NCBI GenBank assembly: GCA_020740775.1
Contig: JAHEWK010000002.1
Coordinates: forward strand, 4,030,001-4,094,000
DNA: 64,000 nt
Direction: 5' to 3'
DNA from: Ilyonectria destructans
Taxonomy: Eukaryota; Ascomycota; Sordariomycetes; Hypocreales; Nectriaceae
A program made the translations under genes and the position numbers. The notes beneath the pieces were generated by a model. It searched no databases, was not told where the DNA came from, and saw nothing but the letters and a program-made list of their open reading frames with translations. Shown piece after piece: positions 22,624 to 34,207 of the stretch. Each line of letters begins with the position of its first letter. Positions within the stretch are counted from its first letter, which is position 1.

Positions 22624-25600
22624 GGCGTCGCGGGTTTGGATTGAGAACGTCTTGTATTACTGCGACCAAAGGACGAAAAAAAAGGTGGTGGAGATACTGC
22701 TTTGAGCGTGGTGCCGATGGATCTATACTGGATCTGGCGTGGGAGCGGAGAGAGGGAGGGAGCTGCGGTGCGCTGCCTTTCTTGTCGCAGAAACCTGGTT
22801 GGGCACGCTGTGCTGGATCGAGTCTGGTCGGGGTGCGGGCGTGGGTGGCGCGGCGGAAGGAAGCGAGGCAAGGCGAGGCAAGGCAGGCGAGGCGAGGGAT
22901 TCGGCTTAAGCAGGTCGCTCTTATTGCTGTTGCGCGACTCTGGGAACCTGTGGCATGCACATGCAATTGCCGGGGCGCTTGACCACACAGGGGGAGGGGG
23001 CGATGGGGGGTTGACCGGGGCTTGGAAGGCGCAAAGGCGAGCGAGGAGGAGGGAGGAGGGAACGTGGAGCGGGGGGACCCTCTTTTCTTGGCTCTGGTGC
23101 AGGCTCCGGGGAGTGGAGGAAAGCCTAAGCCTGCTTGGGGAGGGGGGGGACGAGAGAGCAGGCAGCCTGCTGGGGATTGCTAAGCCTGCTGGGATGGAAG
23201 GTGGCGGGGGGGCCTGGTCGCTGCAGTAGGCGGCGGGTGGGATGGGATGGGAAGGATGCAAGGTCCTGGAGCTGCCCAACCACACGGCGTGTCTCGTCTG
23301 TCTGTTGCTGAGTTGGGGAGTCAGCAGTACTGCGCGATTGCTGGTGCGACCGGGATTGCGCGTGGTGGGTGGGTCGGCGCTTGAGGGGGTGCGTGAGTGT
23401 GTGTGAATCTGCAAAGACCCGGGTACGTAGGCAGCCGAACGAGGCAATATAGCGTGGTGAATTTGAGCCGAACTGGACGGGAAGGCCGTGGTATGTTTCC
23501 GGCTCGAGTGAGACAGGGAAATCGAGTAGAGTCCAAGAGAGATGAGGGGGGTGAGAGATGGAAGGAGTTGAGGGTTGTGACTGCAGGACCGGTGTTGGTA
23601 GTGGTCGCGGTGGTGGTGGAGGAGAAGAGGAGCAGCACCCGCGGGAGGGGGAATTGGACAGTTTGGACCGGGCAGAAACCGACGGATGGTACATGAAAGG
23701 CTGGTACGTACATGGGAGCAATTGATACGCACACAGCACGTCAACTGAAGCACCGCAAGCAACAGATTGGAGGAGTAATTGATTCAAGCGAAAGAGAGGG
23801 CTTCCGCCTGTTTGGCGGCAGGGCGCACCGAGGCGCAAGGAATGAATGCTCTTTGTTTGGCTCTTACATGCAAACGCACACCACAAACAAGCTGGTCTCG
23901 CCCAGCCGATCTGATCTCGTCGGGTGTCTTGACTTGTCTCTCAATGACTTTGTTTCGCCCACGCCATTGATGCCTTAGCGTGTCGTTGACGGCTGTTGCT
24001 CCCCCAGTTGCTTTCTTTTCGCGTTTGCCTTTTCGAGGTGAATCGAGTCCCCACGGTTGGTCGTCGATTCCTCACAGCTGTCAGGGTCCAGCCAGTCCTT
24101 GGGGAACGGGAGCGGGAACGGGAAAGACAGTCAAGGTCCAGCTGGATGAAAAGAGCATAGTGAGGTAGTAGCCGTTGCACACGGGCTCTCCAGTGGACAT
24201 GGACAGATAACCCAGGAAAGAGGCCAAACCACCAGGCCGGAGAGGGCTCGAAAGCGGGGGGGGCCTCGATGAACGACGGGGGACGGGCTGGTCAATCAAC
24301 CCGCTGCCTCTTCCTGTTCCGTCCGCGCGCAGATTTGAGCGAGCCCAGAGCGAAGTGCAGAGCGCAAGGCCAGCCGGAAACCAACCTGGCCCATGGCAGC
24401 AGACAAAGAACCTGTCTGGACCATCCCATGCCATGGCCACGGAACAAGGGCTTGCCTGGTTTCCCTTGTCAATTCGACCCGTTCGCCGTGTGCCTTGCCC
24501 GCTGTATTCCTTCTTTCTGTCAGCACCCGCGTAACACTTCCTGCAACCAACCAGCCTTATCGGACTGTCCTCGATGCCCATTCATCCGCCACTCTCTTCC
24601 ATTGTTGTTCCATCGCACACACGCAAACAGCAGAAGATATCGCAGTCCCCTCCCGAAGAACAAGGAGTTCAGGTACTTAGTACAACTCCCTGTACGAATA
24701 CCATACGCTCAGGCTTGCCAACGCCCTGCATCTTTGGCTCCTGTGCCACCTCCCAGCCTCCATGCACTCTCTGCTCCTCCGGGCCCAGGAGGCAGGGGTG
24801 ATTGTGATGGGCACAGCTTTGCAGGGTTCCTATTCCCTACCCTGTGACATTTGACACTCGGAGCCTGTGCCTCTGTCCGCTCACACGGAGCCGACCAACG
24901 GAGGACTCAGGCCATCAGAGACACCAGCACTCCACACCCGCCATCAAACACCTCCCGTCTGCCCCTCCGCCCACCGCCCACCTCCAGTGGCACACAACTG
25001 AGCTTCCAGGGCCCTCGCTCGATGCGTGATCCTGCCATCCGTTCCGCCTGCCTCTTGGATTGGTCTGCCGCGCTCTTCGTGAGCCGTTGTCGCAGTGGGT
25101 CTTTCTGTGCCGCATGCAGACCGCCGCGTGACGAACCACACGCACCCTATCTCTTCCTTCCACAGAATTCCCATCCTTGGACCAACTTTGTATCCATAGG
25201 CAAAGTCTCGTCAAACTCGCCCGTCCTTAGGGCCCTGTCACTCCCAGTCAAAGCCCTTGGTATCGACCTACCCAAGTCCGGTGCCAGCTGGACCAAACTC
25301 AACGCGTTTAGGCCAAGTCTACACACCGAGCTCGGGCCGTAGGGCAAACCCAGGCCCCGTGTGCTCACTGTTAAACCTCCCCACCCCTGCTAGGCCCGTT
25401 AGCAATCAAATCTTAGCTAGCGCAGATCTGTCGCACAGTATCCTTCACCATCGCCAGCCATCGCGACAGGGACCGGATGAACTGAACACGAAGAATTCAA
25501 GCCCCCATGGCGTTTGGCACATGGTGTGCTCACCCCCAGTCAGTGTCTGCACCGCTCGGCCTCTTTGACGGGCTCGACCCGCGTGTCGCATCATTTGCTT

Positions 25601-28600
25601 GGGCAAGTGGGGGACGTTGCTGGGCACAGAACATGGCGAATCGCAGCAACATGGCTGATTGCCATTCAACAAGCGCGCCCGCCATCCCTGCTTGTGCGAC
25701 ATACTGCTTGTACGAGAACTTGGAGATTGGGCTGCTCCTGGTTGGATCCTGCCGGGTGTGGCTCACTTTGACTCGATAGTCTGTTTGCCTGTATGCCCGC
25801 TCGGCCGCCCGCCGCCCTCAATCACATTTTGCTGGTCGCGCATCCCAGCTCTCGGCAGAGATCATGGTGGTGGTTGACCCTAGTGCGGCGCGTTCGCGGG
25901 GACAATCGAGGCCGCCAGCGAGCAGGGGCACGAGAGCCTGACCGAGAGCAAAAGGCCCTGGCTATGTCCATGGCAATAATACTATAGCCACGGAGTGGAA
26001 ATCGGGGGTAGGCGGGCCTAGTTCCCTCGGTTCCCCAACCGACCACTTGGGTTACACTGATCGAGACCCTGGCAAAAGGGCATGCTCCCCCGAGCGGCGC
26101 TGAATATACCGCAGGCCTGGTCGAGCTTGATTGGCGGAAGGTTGTCAACGCGCCGTCAATCTGGAGTCGGCGATTTCAATTACACGGAGACGGCGAGCAC
26201 CATGGACGTGCTCAAGCGCGAAATCATGGTCAGCATAGCGGGGCCGAAGCCAATGGAGCTACGAACCGGAAGCACACCGTCATGTCATCCCATCCTCCAA
26301 CGGAGGACGATGTCGACAAACCCTGTGGAGACTGCTGCAACTGATAGCTAGTCAAATCCAAGAGGCGGAGATCCTGATGTACCACGTCTGTGGATGGCGG
26401 ATTTGATGTCCTCGGCTCCGTCGGAGGGTGGCGGGAAGGTCCAGGGTCGTTGTTTGTGATGAAGGGGCGACTTTAGGGCGGAACAAGTGCACCTTGACAT
26501 GAACAAATGGCGTAAGTTGAATCGCGTCAAGCTCCGGAGCGTGCCGCAGGGCACATGAGGCGGGTAGCGACTTGCTCAAGCAAACCACGAGAAGGTCGGC
26601 GGCACTGGATATGATTTCGCAGCTTCATGGCCCCCAGATCTGGAGTCGGATGTCGTCCAACTCCATCTTGCAGTCGAGGCTGAAGGAATAGACCGAAGGA
26701 GAAAGGCTTCATTCCGCAGGGGGGATGGCGTCTGGCAGGACTCGCGAATGAAGAGGGAGCAGATGCCTCAGATGGGACTGTCAGGCCGTGCTCGACTCCA
26801 ACATGACAACTTGGCGCTCGTCGGCCCGGAAATGCTTGCACGCGCCGAAGCGGGGAAACTGAACCAGACCCAACCCGGCATCGTTTTCGCTGGTCGACAG
26901 CGGTGGATCAGGGGAGAGTGTGGACAAACGACGGATGAGACACCATTCTGCAGTCGATAGCCTCGAGTCTCCGGAGTCCAAGACCAAGGCGCAGGGCTCA
27001 AAGACCGGAGGGTGCCAGGGATCCTGGTGCGAACACCTTAGCCTAAACAGGCAGATGTCCGAATGCGCGTCACAGTGTCGGCGTGGATCAAGGCTGCAGA
27101 ACCACGGTTTTCACGGGCGACCACCGAGAGGTTGATGAAAGCGTGGTATTGGTGGCGTGAGATGGGGTGAATGGGGAATGGAGGGGGGGGGACTTCTGGT
27201 GGCAGCCGTGTTGTGTAGCCCGTGTCCTGTCCGTTGCCATTGAGAAATGAGATGGAGGGCCATCGGCTGGTAAGCCATGGAACAGCTCGGAAACAGCGCA
27301 AATGAGACTAGCGCAGCTTGGCGGTTGCGTGCATGCCAGCGCCCGTGGTGGTTGCCCGTAGCGGTGGTCCGTGATCCTGAGCGATGCAATACGCAGGGAA
27401 TTCGGTGGGCCCTAGCCCCTCGTTACGTGCATAGCTCGTGTGGGGATTGCGCTCGGACTGTTAACTGGTCAATCAAGGCTGAGCCTCGGGCAAAGCAATG
27501 CGATCAGGTGTCCTCCTGCACTCACAGTTGGCCGAGTGGGCAGGAGGAGCCGCAGGAGAAGCCGCAGGAGAGCAGGACGGACAGCTGGGCAGGCAGGCAG
27601 CAAACACGGGAAACGCAAGCCATTAGGCAGAGCTGGCAGTTTGTCACTTATTACGCAGTAGAGGGACGCGCATCAGCAGCATGCCGTCTTCCTCTCCCAA
27701 TCAGTTCCCTCAGACTACTCACCGACACGACCTCCTTACAGAACAGAAAGCATCATTGCGCCCTACGGTCATGTTTGTCTCAACGGGCGTGACGCACTCA
27801 TGCTCGCTGCATGCAGGCCCAGCCGCAAGATCACGGCATGAATCACCGATGCTGAGGGCTGAAGCCCGATGGCAGCCCTGAGATACAGAGATGGCCATCT
27901 TGCTTCCTTCTCGTGGGGCGGCTCCTCCCGTGAGAATCTCCGTCATCCTCCCGTTATGGTCCACGTTGCAGTCAACTGCCGTGTTGTTTGTCATTGCTAA
28001 TGCAGCCGGTGTTTGCGGATCTTGGCCTCGAGTCTCAAGTCTCCGGCTCCCGGTAGATGGATCTAGGGTTGCGACGTGTCATTGTGAATTGGCCACACTC
28101 CCGCCCAGCCTGATTCTTTCGATGCAAACAAACGTCTGGATGCGTCATAGTTCCAGATATAGCCGTCGAGGAAAACCCTCGCCTGATATAGCACCATAGC
28201 AGTTTAAAGTTGCGGCCAGATTTTCCATCTCAGGCGATGCCCGAGATCGATGCCCAGGTTGTGATGCCCCAGGTTCGATTCAAGAGATCGGCCAGTTCTC
28301 CCGGTAAATCATATGCTCATCGGCAGCGCATCCTGGCCGAAGGTTTCGAGGCATGCTTTTCTCAGCTCCAGGATGCATGCAAGGTCGAGAGTTCTGAGAT
28401 CAACCCGGCCGATCTGTCGCTTTGTCAAGAGCCGTGTTGTCATCTCAACCACATGGATTAAGTTGTGCAAACTCCATCTCGGTGGAGATGTCCGTCGATT
28501 CAAATCGCAAAACTTGCTTGATTGAGCCCGCCGGAGACATAAAATTCCATCTCGCTCCTCTAAAAGGCCACCAACTCCATGCCAATTGACAAAGCCAAGT

Positions 28601-29922
28601 CGATTAAGCTTGTCCAACCCAGGCAATAATCCCAGGGTCTGCGCCCACCGCCTTCACAACGGCGAGCGATGTTCCCCTAGAAGCCCCCCCCAGACCCAAC
28701 AGGGCCCCCTCCCTACAAACCCCTATACCATATCGTGTCTAGTTTCACCGCACCGCACCTGTCAAAACCATATCTTGTGTCCCTCGGCTCCGAGTCCCTG
28801 TGTGCTGGGGGGACGGACAGACTGAGTCTGTCCTGTCGCAACCCTAGCGGTAGTGCTCCCTCGTCGGTGGTGCCTCGTCGGCGGTGTCTCGTCAAGTGGT
28901 GGACAGGTGGTGCAGAAAGGGAGGGAACGCAGAAACACTCCAGTGCCAGATCTTGTCCTAGGGAATCTGGGACAGACAGGAAACGGTCTCACGCCACAGA
29001 AGGACGTCAGAACCGCACGAGTGGATCGCACAACACAGCAAAAGGACATGGAAATGGCCCAGAGACAGCTGATCCCGGCGGCTCTGATGGTCCCTGGCGG
29101 CTCTGCAACACCATCTCAGGCGCACCATTGGCCTGTGGCCCAAGACTCCTGGAGTGCCAAGTGCGCCGGGGGCCCCCTTTCAAGAGTCATGTCCCACTAG
29201 AACTCCAGCGTGCTCCAGCGTGCTCCAGTGGTTGCCGTCCCAAACGGGTGCGGTCGCCACGCACGGCGGCCTCCCATTGGCCACCGCCTCGGACGTGGCC
29301 CGTGCCCGGTCGGCATCTTTGCGTCAAGATCCATATCCTGAAACGGCTCCGGTTGGCAACATCAGGTGTTGTCGGCGGGAGGAGAGTCTCAAGTCTCGAG
29401 TCTGGCGTCAGTTTCATGCATCGAGAAGGTTTCTTTTTGTGTTTCCGTCTGTCTCCTTGTGCCGTGTCCGTGACTGTCTTTCTGTTCTATCCTTCTTTCT
29501 CTGTCCTTCTCGTCCGGTTGCGAGTCGTCTTTCCCTCTCTAGTGTCTCGATCTCTGTCTGGATCTTCGTATCCGCTTCGGCGCCGTGTCCAAGACCGTCT
29601 CTCTTTTCCTGTGTCCTTTTCGTCGCTTTCGCCACCGCTCTAAGTCTTCTTCGGAGTCACCTCGTGTCATTCGGTACACTGAGAGTTCAGTGCCGTCGAC
29701 ATCAAATCGCTCCCTCTCTTCACCTCTTGACGAGGCCTGGCTAGTCCAGTTCAATACTATCCATCAATCCGACGCCGGTCGTCCAACGCACCCAACGCGG
29801 AATCCCGTATCAACCGATCCTCAAGCGGAATACAACACCAAATAGTCGTCATCACGACCAAGATATCAAGCCGCAACGCATCGCCTTGACCCGAACCGAA
29901 ATCCGCCATTAATACGCCCACC
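22624..29922. other. 7.3 kb divergent intergenic region between mcm1 and PLS1
   Basis: No gene is supported. The first 1.3 kb next to mcm1 is C/T-rich on the minus strand, like a long fungal leader or promoter, and includes a GGCGAGGCAA-type tandem repeat near 22863-22898. The last 500 bp before the tetraspanin is C/T-rich on the plus strand (about 29420-29640), again leader-like. The middle (24.2-28.7 kb) has many short overlapping open frames on both strands without domains or joinable introns. Both flanking genes are developmental regulators or effectors, which fits long promoters, but that is inference. Confidence 0.5.
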
Positions 29923-30733
29923 ATGGCCAACAACAAGGTCTTCTTCGCCACCGTGGCCGCCGATGGCCTCTTCCTCGCCGCGGGCATCATGGAGCTGGTC
30001 TTCTCGCTCGTCGTCCGCAGCCAGATGAACGACGTGCCCACCGATGGAGAGCAGGCCACCCGCAACCTGCTCTACCAGCGCTTCCCCCTGGCCGCCGGCA
30101 TCGTCAACGCCGCCTTCATCCTCCTCACCTTCGTCGCCACGCTCCCCGGCCTCTTCATGCCCGCCCGCGGCATCCTCAAGGTCGGCGGCTACATGGTCAC
30201 CTTCTGCGCCATCTTCACCATGTGCGTCGGTGTCTTCCTCTGGGTCATGACGCTGCGCATTCGCGAGGAGTTCTTGGCCGTTTACGTTGCCCAAGACCCG
30301 TCCGTGCAAGGCCTCATTCAAAGTTCGGTACGCTTTTATATCTAATATCAAATAAGAAAAGACGGCCCAAGAGAAACTAACACACAGTAATAGTTCGAAT
30401 GCTGTGGTTACAACAACAGCACCGTTCCCGCCTTCGTCACCGACAGCACTTGTCCCAGTCCCGCAGCCGCTGCTCTCATGCGCGGTTGTGCAACCGCAAT
30501 CTCAAGCTTCGCCAACATCCACATTGACAGCATCTTCACCGTCGTCTTTGGCATTGTCGGTACGTCACTTATCCAGCCTCCCCCAATACCTCTCGAGATC
30601 GAAAGCTAACTTCAGTGTCTATTCAGGTATCGACGCCATCTTTGTCCTCTGCATCGCCTGCCTTCTCAAGGAGCGCAAGGAGCGCGAGCGCTACCGCCAC
30701 ATTGACGAGAAGAGCGGCTTCCGATCATTCTAA
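29923..30733 (+). CDS. PLS1: Pls1-type tetraspanin
   Basis: Three exons (29923-30327, 30394-30559, 30627-30733) with 66- and 67-nt introns encode 225 residues, the usual length of fungal Pls1. Four membrane segments are visible at about 10-32, 56-78, 88-111 and 181-204. The large extracellular loop between TM3 and TM4 carries the tetraspanin CCG motif (C138-C139-G140) and further cysteines C155 and C167. The tail is the charged KERKERERYRHIDEK. Tetraspanins organise membrane microdomains; in plant-pathogenic fungi Pls1 is needed for the penetration peg from appressoria and for polarised growth at that site. The first intron has TAATAG as its only frame-keeping acceptor, since splicing six bases earlier would put a stop in frame. 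It converges with the lactone oxidase gene. Assignment to Pls1 rather than other fungal tetraspanins rests on length and overall layout. Confidence 0.85.
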
Positions 30734-31124
30734 ACGAAACCCATTCACCACCTCCCCTTGCCGTTGCCATTGACTGGTACGCGTGGGAGTTACATCTTCA
30801 TTCGCTTCCTCACAGTATAACCCTGCGCAATCTTTTCTGGCTGTACTTGCTGTATTTACAACAACCGATTTTTATAGTTTCACTGGAGATTTGTAGCTCC
30901 ATTGCAAGGGGGGTGTTAGTTTAGAGGTATCTGATGAGTGTTTACGGCTTGTACAACATGAAATCTTCGACATCGGGCTTTCGTTTAAACGCGCTGGGAA
31001 TTCCGCTGGTGCGGGTTGAGCTCTATATATATCAGTTGTTGCCGCATAATAATCTAAGATATGGAACCGCATGCAAGTCAAAACATACGCTCGTGAGAAT
31101 TTATGCAAATCGTCTAGCTTGCTG
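30734..31124. other. Convergent 3' intergenic region
   Basis: 391 bp between the stop codons of the tetraspanin and the lactone oxidase. It is AT-richer than the genes and probably contains both 3' UTRs. No other feature is seen. Confidence 0.6.
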
Positions 31125-32669
31125 TCATATGCTTCCAAACATCGTTACACCCTTCGTACGGCTCTTTGTCCGTGATGTTTCCACCTCTTCCAGCTCAAGC
31201 TTCGGTCCCTCAGCCATTATTCTATCCCGGTGCCACGGCCCAACGAACATGCCCTTGGGGTCCGCCCCGTCTCGAACCGCTCGGAACGATTCCAGATTCT
31301 TGCCATAGAAAGCCTCAATCTCTGGGCGGTACGTATCAAAGTTCTTAGCCCAATGAGGCCGTCCGCCAAGATCCTTCATGAGCCACTCAAACGCCTCGTA
31401 GTACCGCTCGCGGCAGGGCGGGTCGGTCCAGTACGGGCGGTAGAGTGTGGCGTTGAGATACAACGTCGGGCCGTCTTCATCGGTAGGGTCGAGAAACGGG
31501 CGAGCGTTGGAGGTGAGGGTGGTGTCGCTGATGCGGACTTCGACGGGAGCGTGAACGTATAGGCCGTCTGCGGAGAAGGGGATGTTGTGAGGCACGTAGT
31601 CAGGGTCCTCGGGAGTCAGGTGGTTGAGCCACGAGCTAAGTCGGCGCAGGGCTTCAGGTCCCTTGTGTAAAGGAATAGCCCACTCGTTGACGAATTGCGA
31701 GTACAGGCAGTTCATCAGGAGCGCTTTGCGACTCGGCTGAATTGCGTTCGTCCTGGATCCATCGGGGAAGCCGTACTGCATGCCAAAGACAAACCACTCG
31801 ACCCACGGCAGGATCCGAGGAGCCCATTGCGACAGATAGAGCAGGTTGTGGTAGACGTAGTATCCCAGCGAGCCATCGTAGTAGCTGACGGGTGGGTCAC
31901 GCTCCTCCTCGGTCGTCTTCTCTGCCTGCCAAACAACTGCGCGCCTCGTGTAAGGGAACCACCAGACCCTGACAAACTCGCTCTGCGTCCACAGCTCATG
32001 CGGCCACGCCTCAAACATCTTGTAATCGGTGTCGACGGTCTGCTCCCACTTAAGGGTGAAGGCGGGAACGGCACGGAAGGTGACCTCGGTGATGATGCCA
32101 AGTGCGCCGAGGGACAACAGCGCAGCGCGGAAAAGCTCGGGTCTCGAGTCGGGGGAGCAGGATACTGTGGTGCCGTCGGCGAGGGTGATCTTCAAGGCGA
32201 GTACGTCCTCGGACATGAGCCCGTGTCGCAGACTGCTCCCATGAGTGCCCGTAGAGATGGCACCAGTGATGGACTGCTCGTTGATGCTGCCCAGGTTGGG
32301 CATGGCAAGACCATATTTCTCGAGCTCCTCACACAGGGCATACAACCTGATGCCGCTCTGCATGACGGCGACGCCCGTTTCCTTGTCGACGGATATGATG
32401 CGGTTGAAGTTGTCGAGGTTGACGAGCCAACTCGACGTGCAGGTGATGTTAGACGGCGAGTGTCCGCACCCGGCCGTCACGATGCGTCGGCGACATGCGC
32501 GGGCGAGGTTGACGACCTTTTCGACTTCGGTGAGCGACTCGGGCTGGATGTAGAGCTCGGGGAGAGAGGAGAAGGTGCGCGCCCAGGTGTGGTGGACATG
32601 GCTCGGCCTGGCGCGAAAAGCAACGCCGTCGTCGAGCTTGGCCAGCTCAGCGGCGACAAGAGGGTCCAT
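31125..32669 (-). CDS. ALO1: D-arabinono-1,4-lactone oxidase (FAD-dependent)
   Basis: Intron-less gene for 514 residues. It catalyses the last step of D-erythroascorbate synthesis, oxidising D-arabinono-1,4-lactone with O2 to give an ascorbate-like antioxidant and H2O2; the yeast enzyme sits at the mitochondrial outer membrane. An N-terminal PCMH-type FAD domain (about residues 25-200) contains TAGCGHSPSN, where H70 matches the flavin-linked histidine of the family, then TGAISTGTHGSS and GALGIITEVTF. The C-terminal ALO domain ends with the diagnostic HWAK motif (GGRPHWAKNFD). I prefer the second in-frame ATG (32669, context CGCCATGG); starting at 32699 would add ten residues (MPCAGHTPSA). Neighbours are unrelated: the tetraspanin is convergent and malate synthase lies upstream on the same strand. 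Confidence 0.92.
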   Translation of the reverse strand: MDPLVAAELAKLDDGVAFRARPSHVHHTWARTFSSLPELYIQPESLTEVEKVVNLARACRRRIVTAGCGHSPSNITCTSSWLVNLDNFNRIISVDKETGVAVMQSGIRLYALCEELEKYGLAMPNLGSINEQSITGAISTGTHGSSLRHGLMSEDVLALKITLADGTTVSCSPDSRPELFRAALLSLGALGIITEVTFRAVPAFTLKWEQTVDTDYKMFEAWPHELWTQSEFVRVWWFPYTRRAVVWQAEKTTEEERDPPVSYYDGSLGYYVYHNLLYLSQWAPRILPWVEWFVFGMQYGFPDGSRTNAIQPSRKALLMNCLYSQFVNEWAIPLHKGPEALRRLSSWLNHLTPEDPDYVPHNIPFSADGLYVHAPVEVRISDTTLTSNARPFLDPTDEDGPTLYLNATLYRPYWTDPPCRERYYEAFEWLMKDLGGRPHWAKNFDTYRPEIEAFYGKNLESFRAVRDGADPKGMFVGPWHRDRIMAEGPKLELEEVETSRTKSRTKGVTMFGSI

Positions 32670-34207
32670 GGCGGAGGGAGTGTGGCCGGCGCAGGGCATG
32701 CGTCCAACACAATACAGGTGAAAGAAATGCGCCGCAGTGAATATGGGAAGAAGAAGAGGAGGATGAGTAGATTCCGAAGTGGGCGTTAGTCACTTCGCGG
32801 GTCTCCGTGTCTCCGGGGCGCAAGTGGGGACGACACCATCCGCAATCGTAAGTTTATCTAGACCAACTCCGAGGCTGGTGCGTCACTCGACGAAAGCCAT
32901 GTCTTGGGCAGCGTGCCATTGGGTCGAGAATCCTTGGACACAGGACGAAGTCCATCTATCAACGCCATCATGGTCGGAACGCGACGGGAGGGGGAGGGGG
33001 AGGGGCAACTTGCGCCAGTGCGCGCGACTAAAAGTCCATTGACACGGGTTAAAAATAAAATAAAAAAGTATAGATGCGCAGTTAAGTCGCGACGCATAGT
33101 CTACCGAGTGGGTTCGAGGATGCGACAATATCCCATTGGTGGGCGAGGCCCGTTGCGCAAGCTGATTGGTGACGACGAGGCGATGCAGGTTGTCAATGAT
33201 GAGCACCGAGACTGCCGTGCATCTTGATAAGCAGCGGCTCATCGGCCGTGGACGGAACGGCTCAGGGAAGGAGGGGCCGTGGCAGGGGTCCAGATGGTGT
33301 CATCGGCTCTTTGGCCGCCGCCATTCCGAACCGAACCCGGATCATACCCTAGATAGATAGTTATGGTACTTTCGAGATATATATGGGATATCACTTCAGC
33401 ATTCTTTTGGGTTGACATCTGCAGTTTAATCTTGACCACCAATCCAGGATTAATTATTGACTGGCGCACTCCCCAATCTGACACCTCCACCTCCCGACCC
33501 CCTAGGTTACCCTATACTTACGTTTTGCTTCAAACCACAAACCGAAACCCTTATCTAGGTTCGCACTTCTCTATTCTTGCTTTCGATCTTTTCAAGCCAG
33601 GGGATGGTAGGGATTAAATGCTACGTATTGGAGTTCTGTGCTCGCGATGAATGCTCACCCAAGCCAAACATAAAGAGTATTGCTATTCGCACACAGATAC
33701 AAGTCCTTTTTAGCTAAACCTCAGGGCAAACCAATGTACCTAGTATGTGCATTAAAATCCTAAGATCTTACTTAGCCTTATATTTATTAACTAAAATAAA
33801 ATAAAACGTTATTAAGGAATGAATATTAAAAATAAATAGTCTTCTTAACTTATTAGGATGAGTAATTACCGGTAGGATTGAGGCATGTAGTTATGTGTGC
33901 AATAGCAATTGGTGTATAAATACAGTTATGTCAGCCGGGCCAACAGAAAGGGTGACAACCCAGGTAAACTGCAAGCCCAATCGACAAACATTTTATGCGA
34001 CATTACTGAAATCGACAATATCCTGACAGAGACCATGTGCTCATGTTAAACAAAAGACTCCATTTTTTGCAGTTCAACTATGGTGATATATAGCAAAAAG
34101 TCATCATTACCCTGGCCGTGAACATAAAGCAAGCCCTCATCCAAACATCCATTCGTCAAAATGCTTATTTACTTTCTCATTCTCCCAATTTTTACAATTC
34201 ATCTGCC
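32670..34207. other. Intergenic region with an AT-rich island
   Basis: 1.5 kb between the lactone oxidase start and the malate synthase stop. The part near the oxidase (to about 33340) has normal composition and is its likely promoter. From about 33340 to 34160 the DNA is markedly AT-rich with TTAA, TATA and AAATAA words. No gene is seen. Confidence 0.55.
33340..34160. other. AT-rich island, possible RIP-mutated relic
   Basis: A roughly 0.8 kb block far richer in A and T than its surroundings, with stop codons in all frames and a core near 33760-33850 that is almost only A and T. This resembles repeat relics mutated by RIP (CpA to TpA) in filamentous ascomycetes, but no terminal repeats or coding remnants can be recognised. 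Boundaries are approximate. Confidence 0.4.

Noticed and set aside
22521..23762. 413-codon minus-strand open frame upstream of mcm1
   Set aside because: It runs out of frame through the true first exon of mcm1 and into its C/T-rich leader; the Pro/Ser/Leu-rich translation is what any pyrimidine-rich strand gives.
26350..26990. Several minus-strand open segments that look mildly coding
   Set aside because: They lie in different frames, are separated by stops, and no splice sites join them consistently; no family recognised.
28237..28461. Plus-strand 74-residue open frame beginning MPEIDAQVV
   Set aside because: The composition is plausible, but there is no domain, signal peptide, promoter element or joinable exon, and the opposite strand is open too.
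28735..29643. 302-codon plus-strand open frame upstream of the tetraspanin
   Set aside because: Low-complexity Ser/Leu/Arg translation of a C/T-rich leader; no domain and no start context.
31695..32789. 364-codon plus-strand open frame
   Set aside because: It is the antisense shadow of the lactone oxidase gene, whose family motifs are unambiguous on the minus strand.
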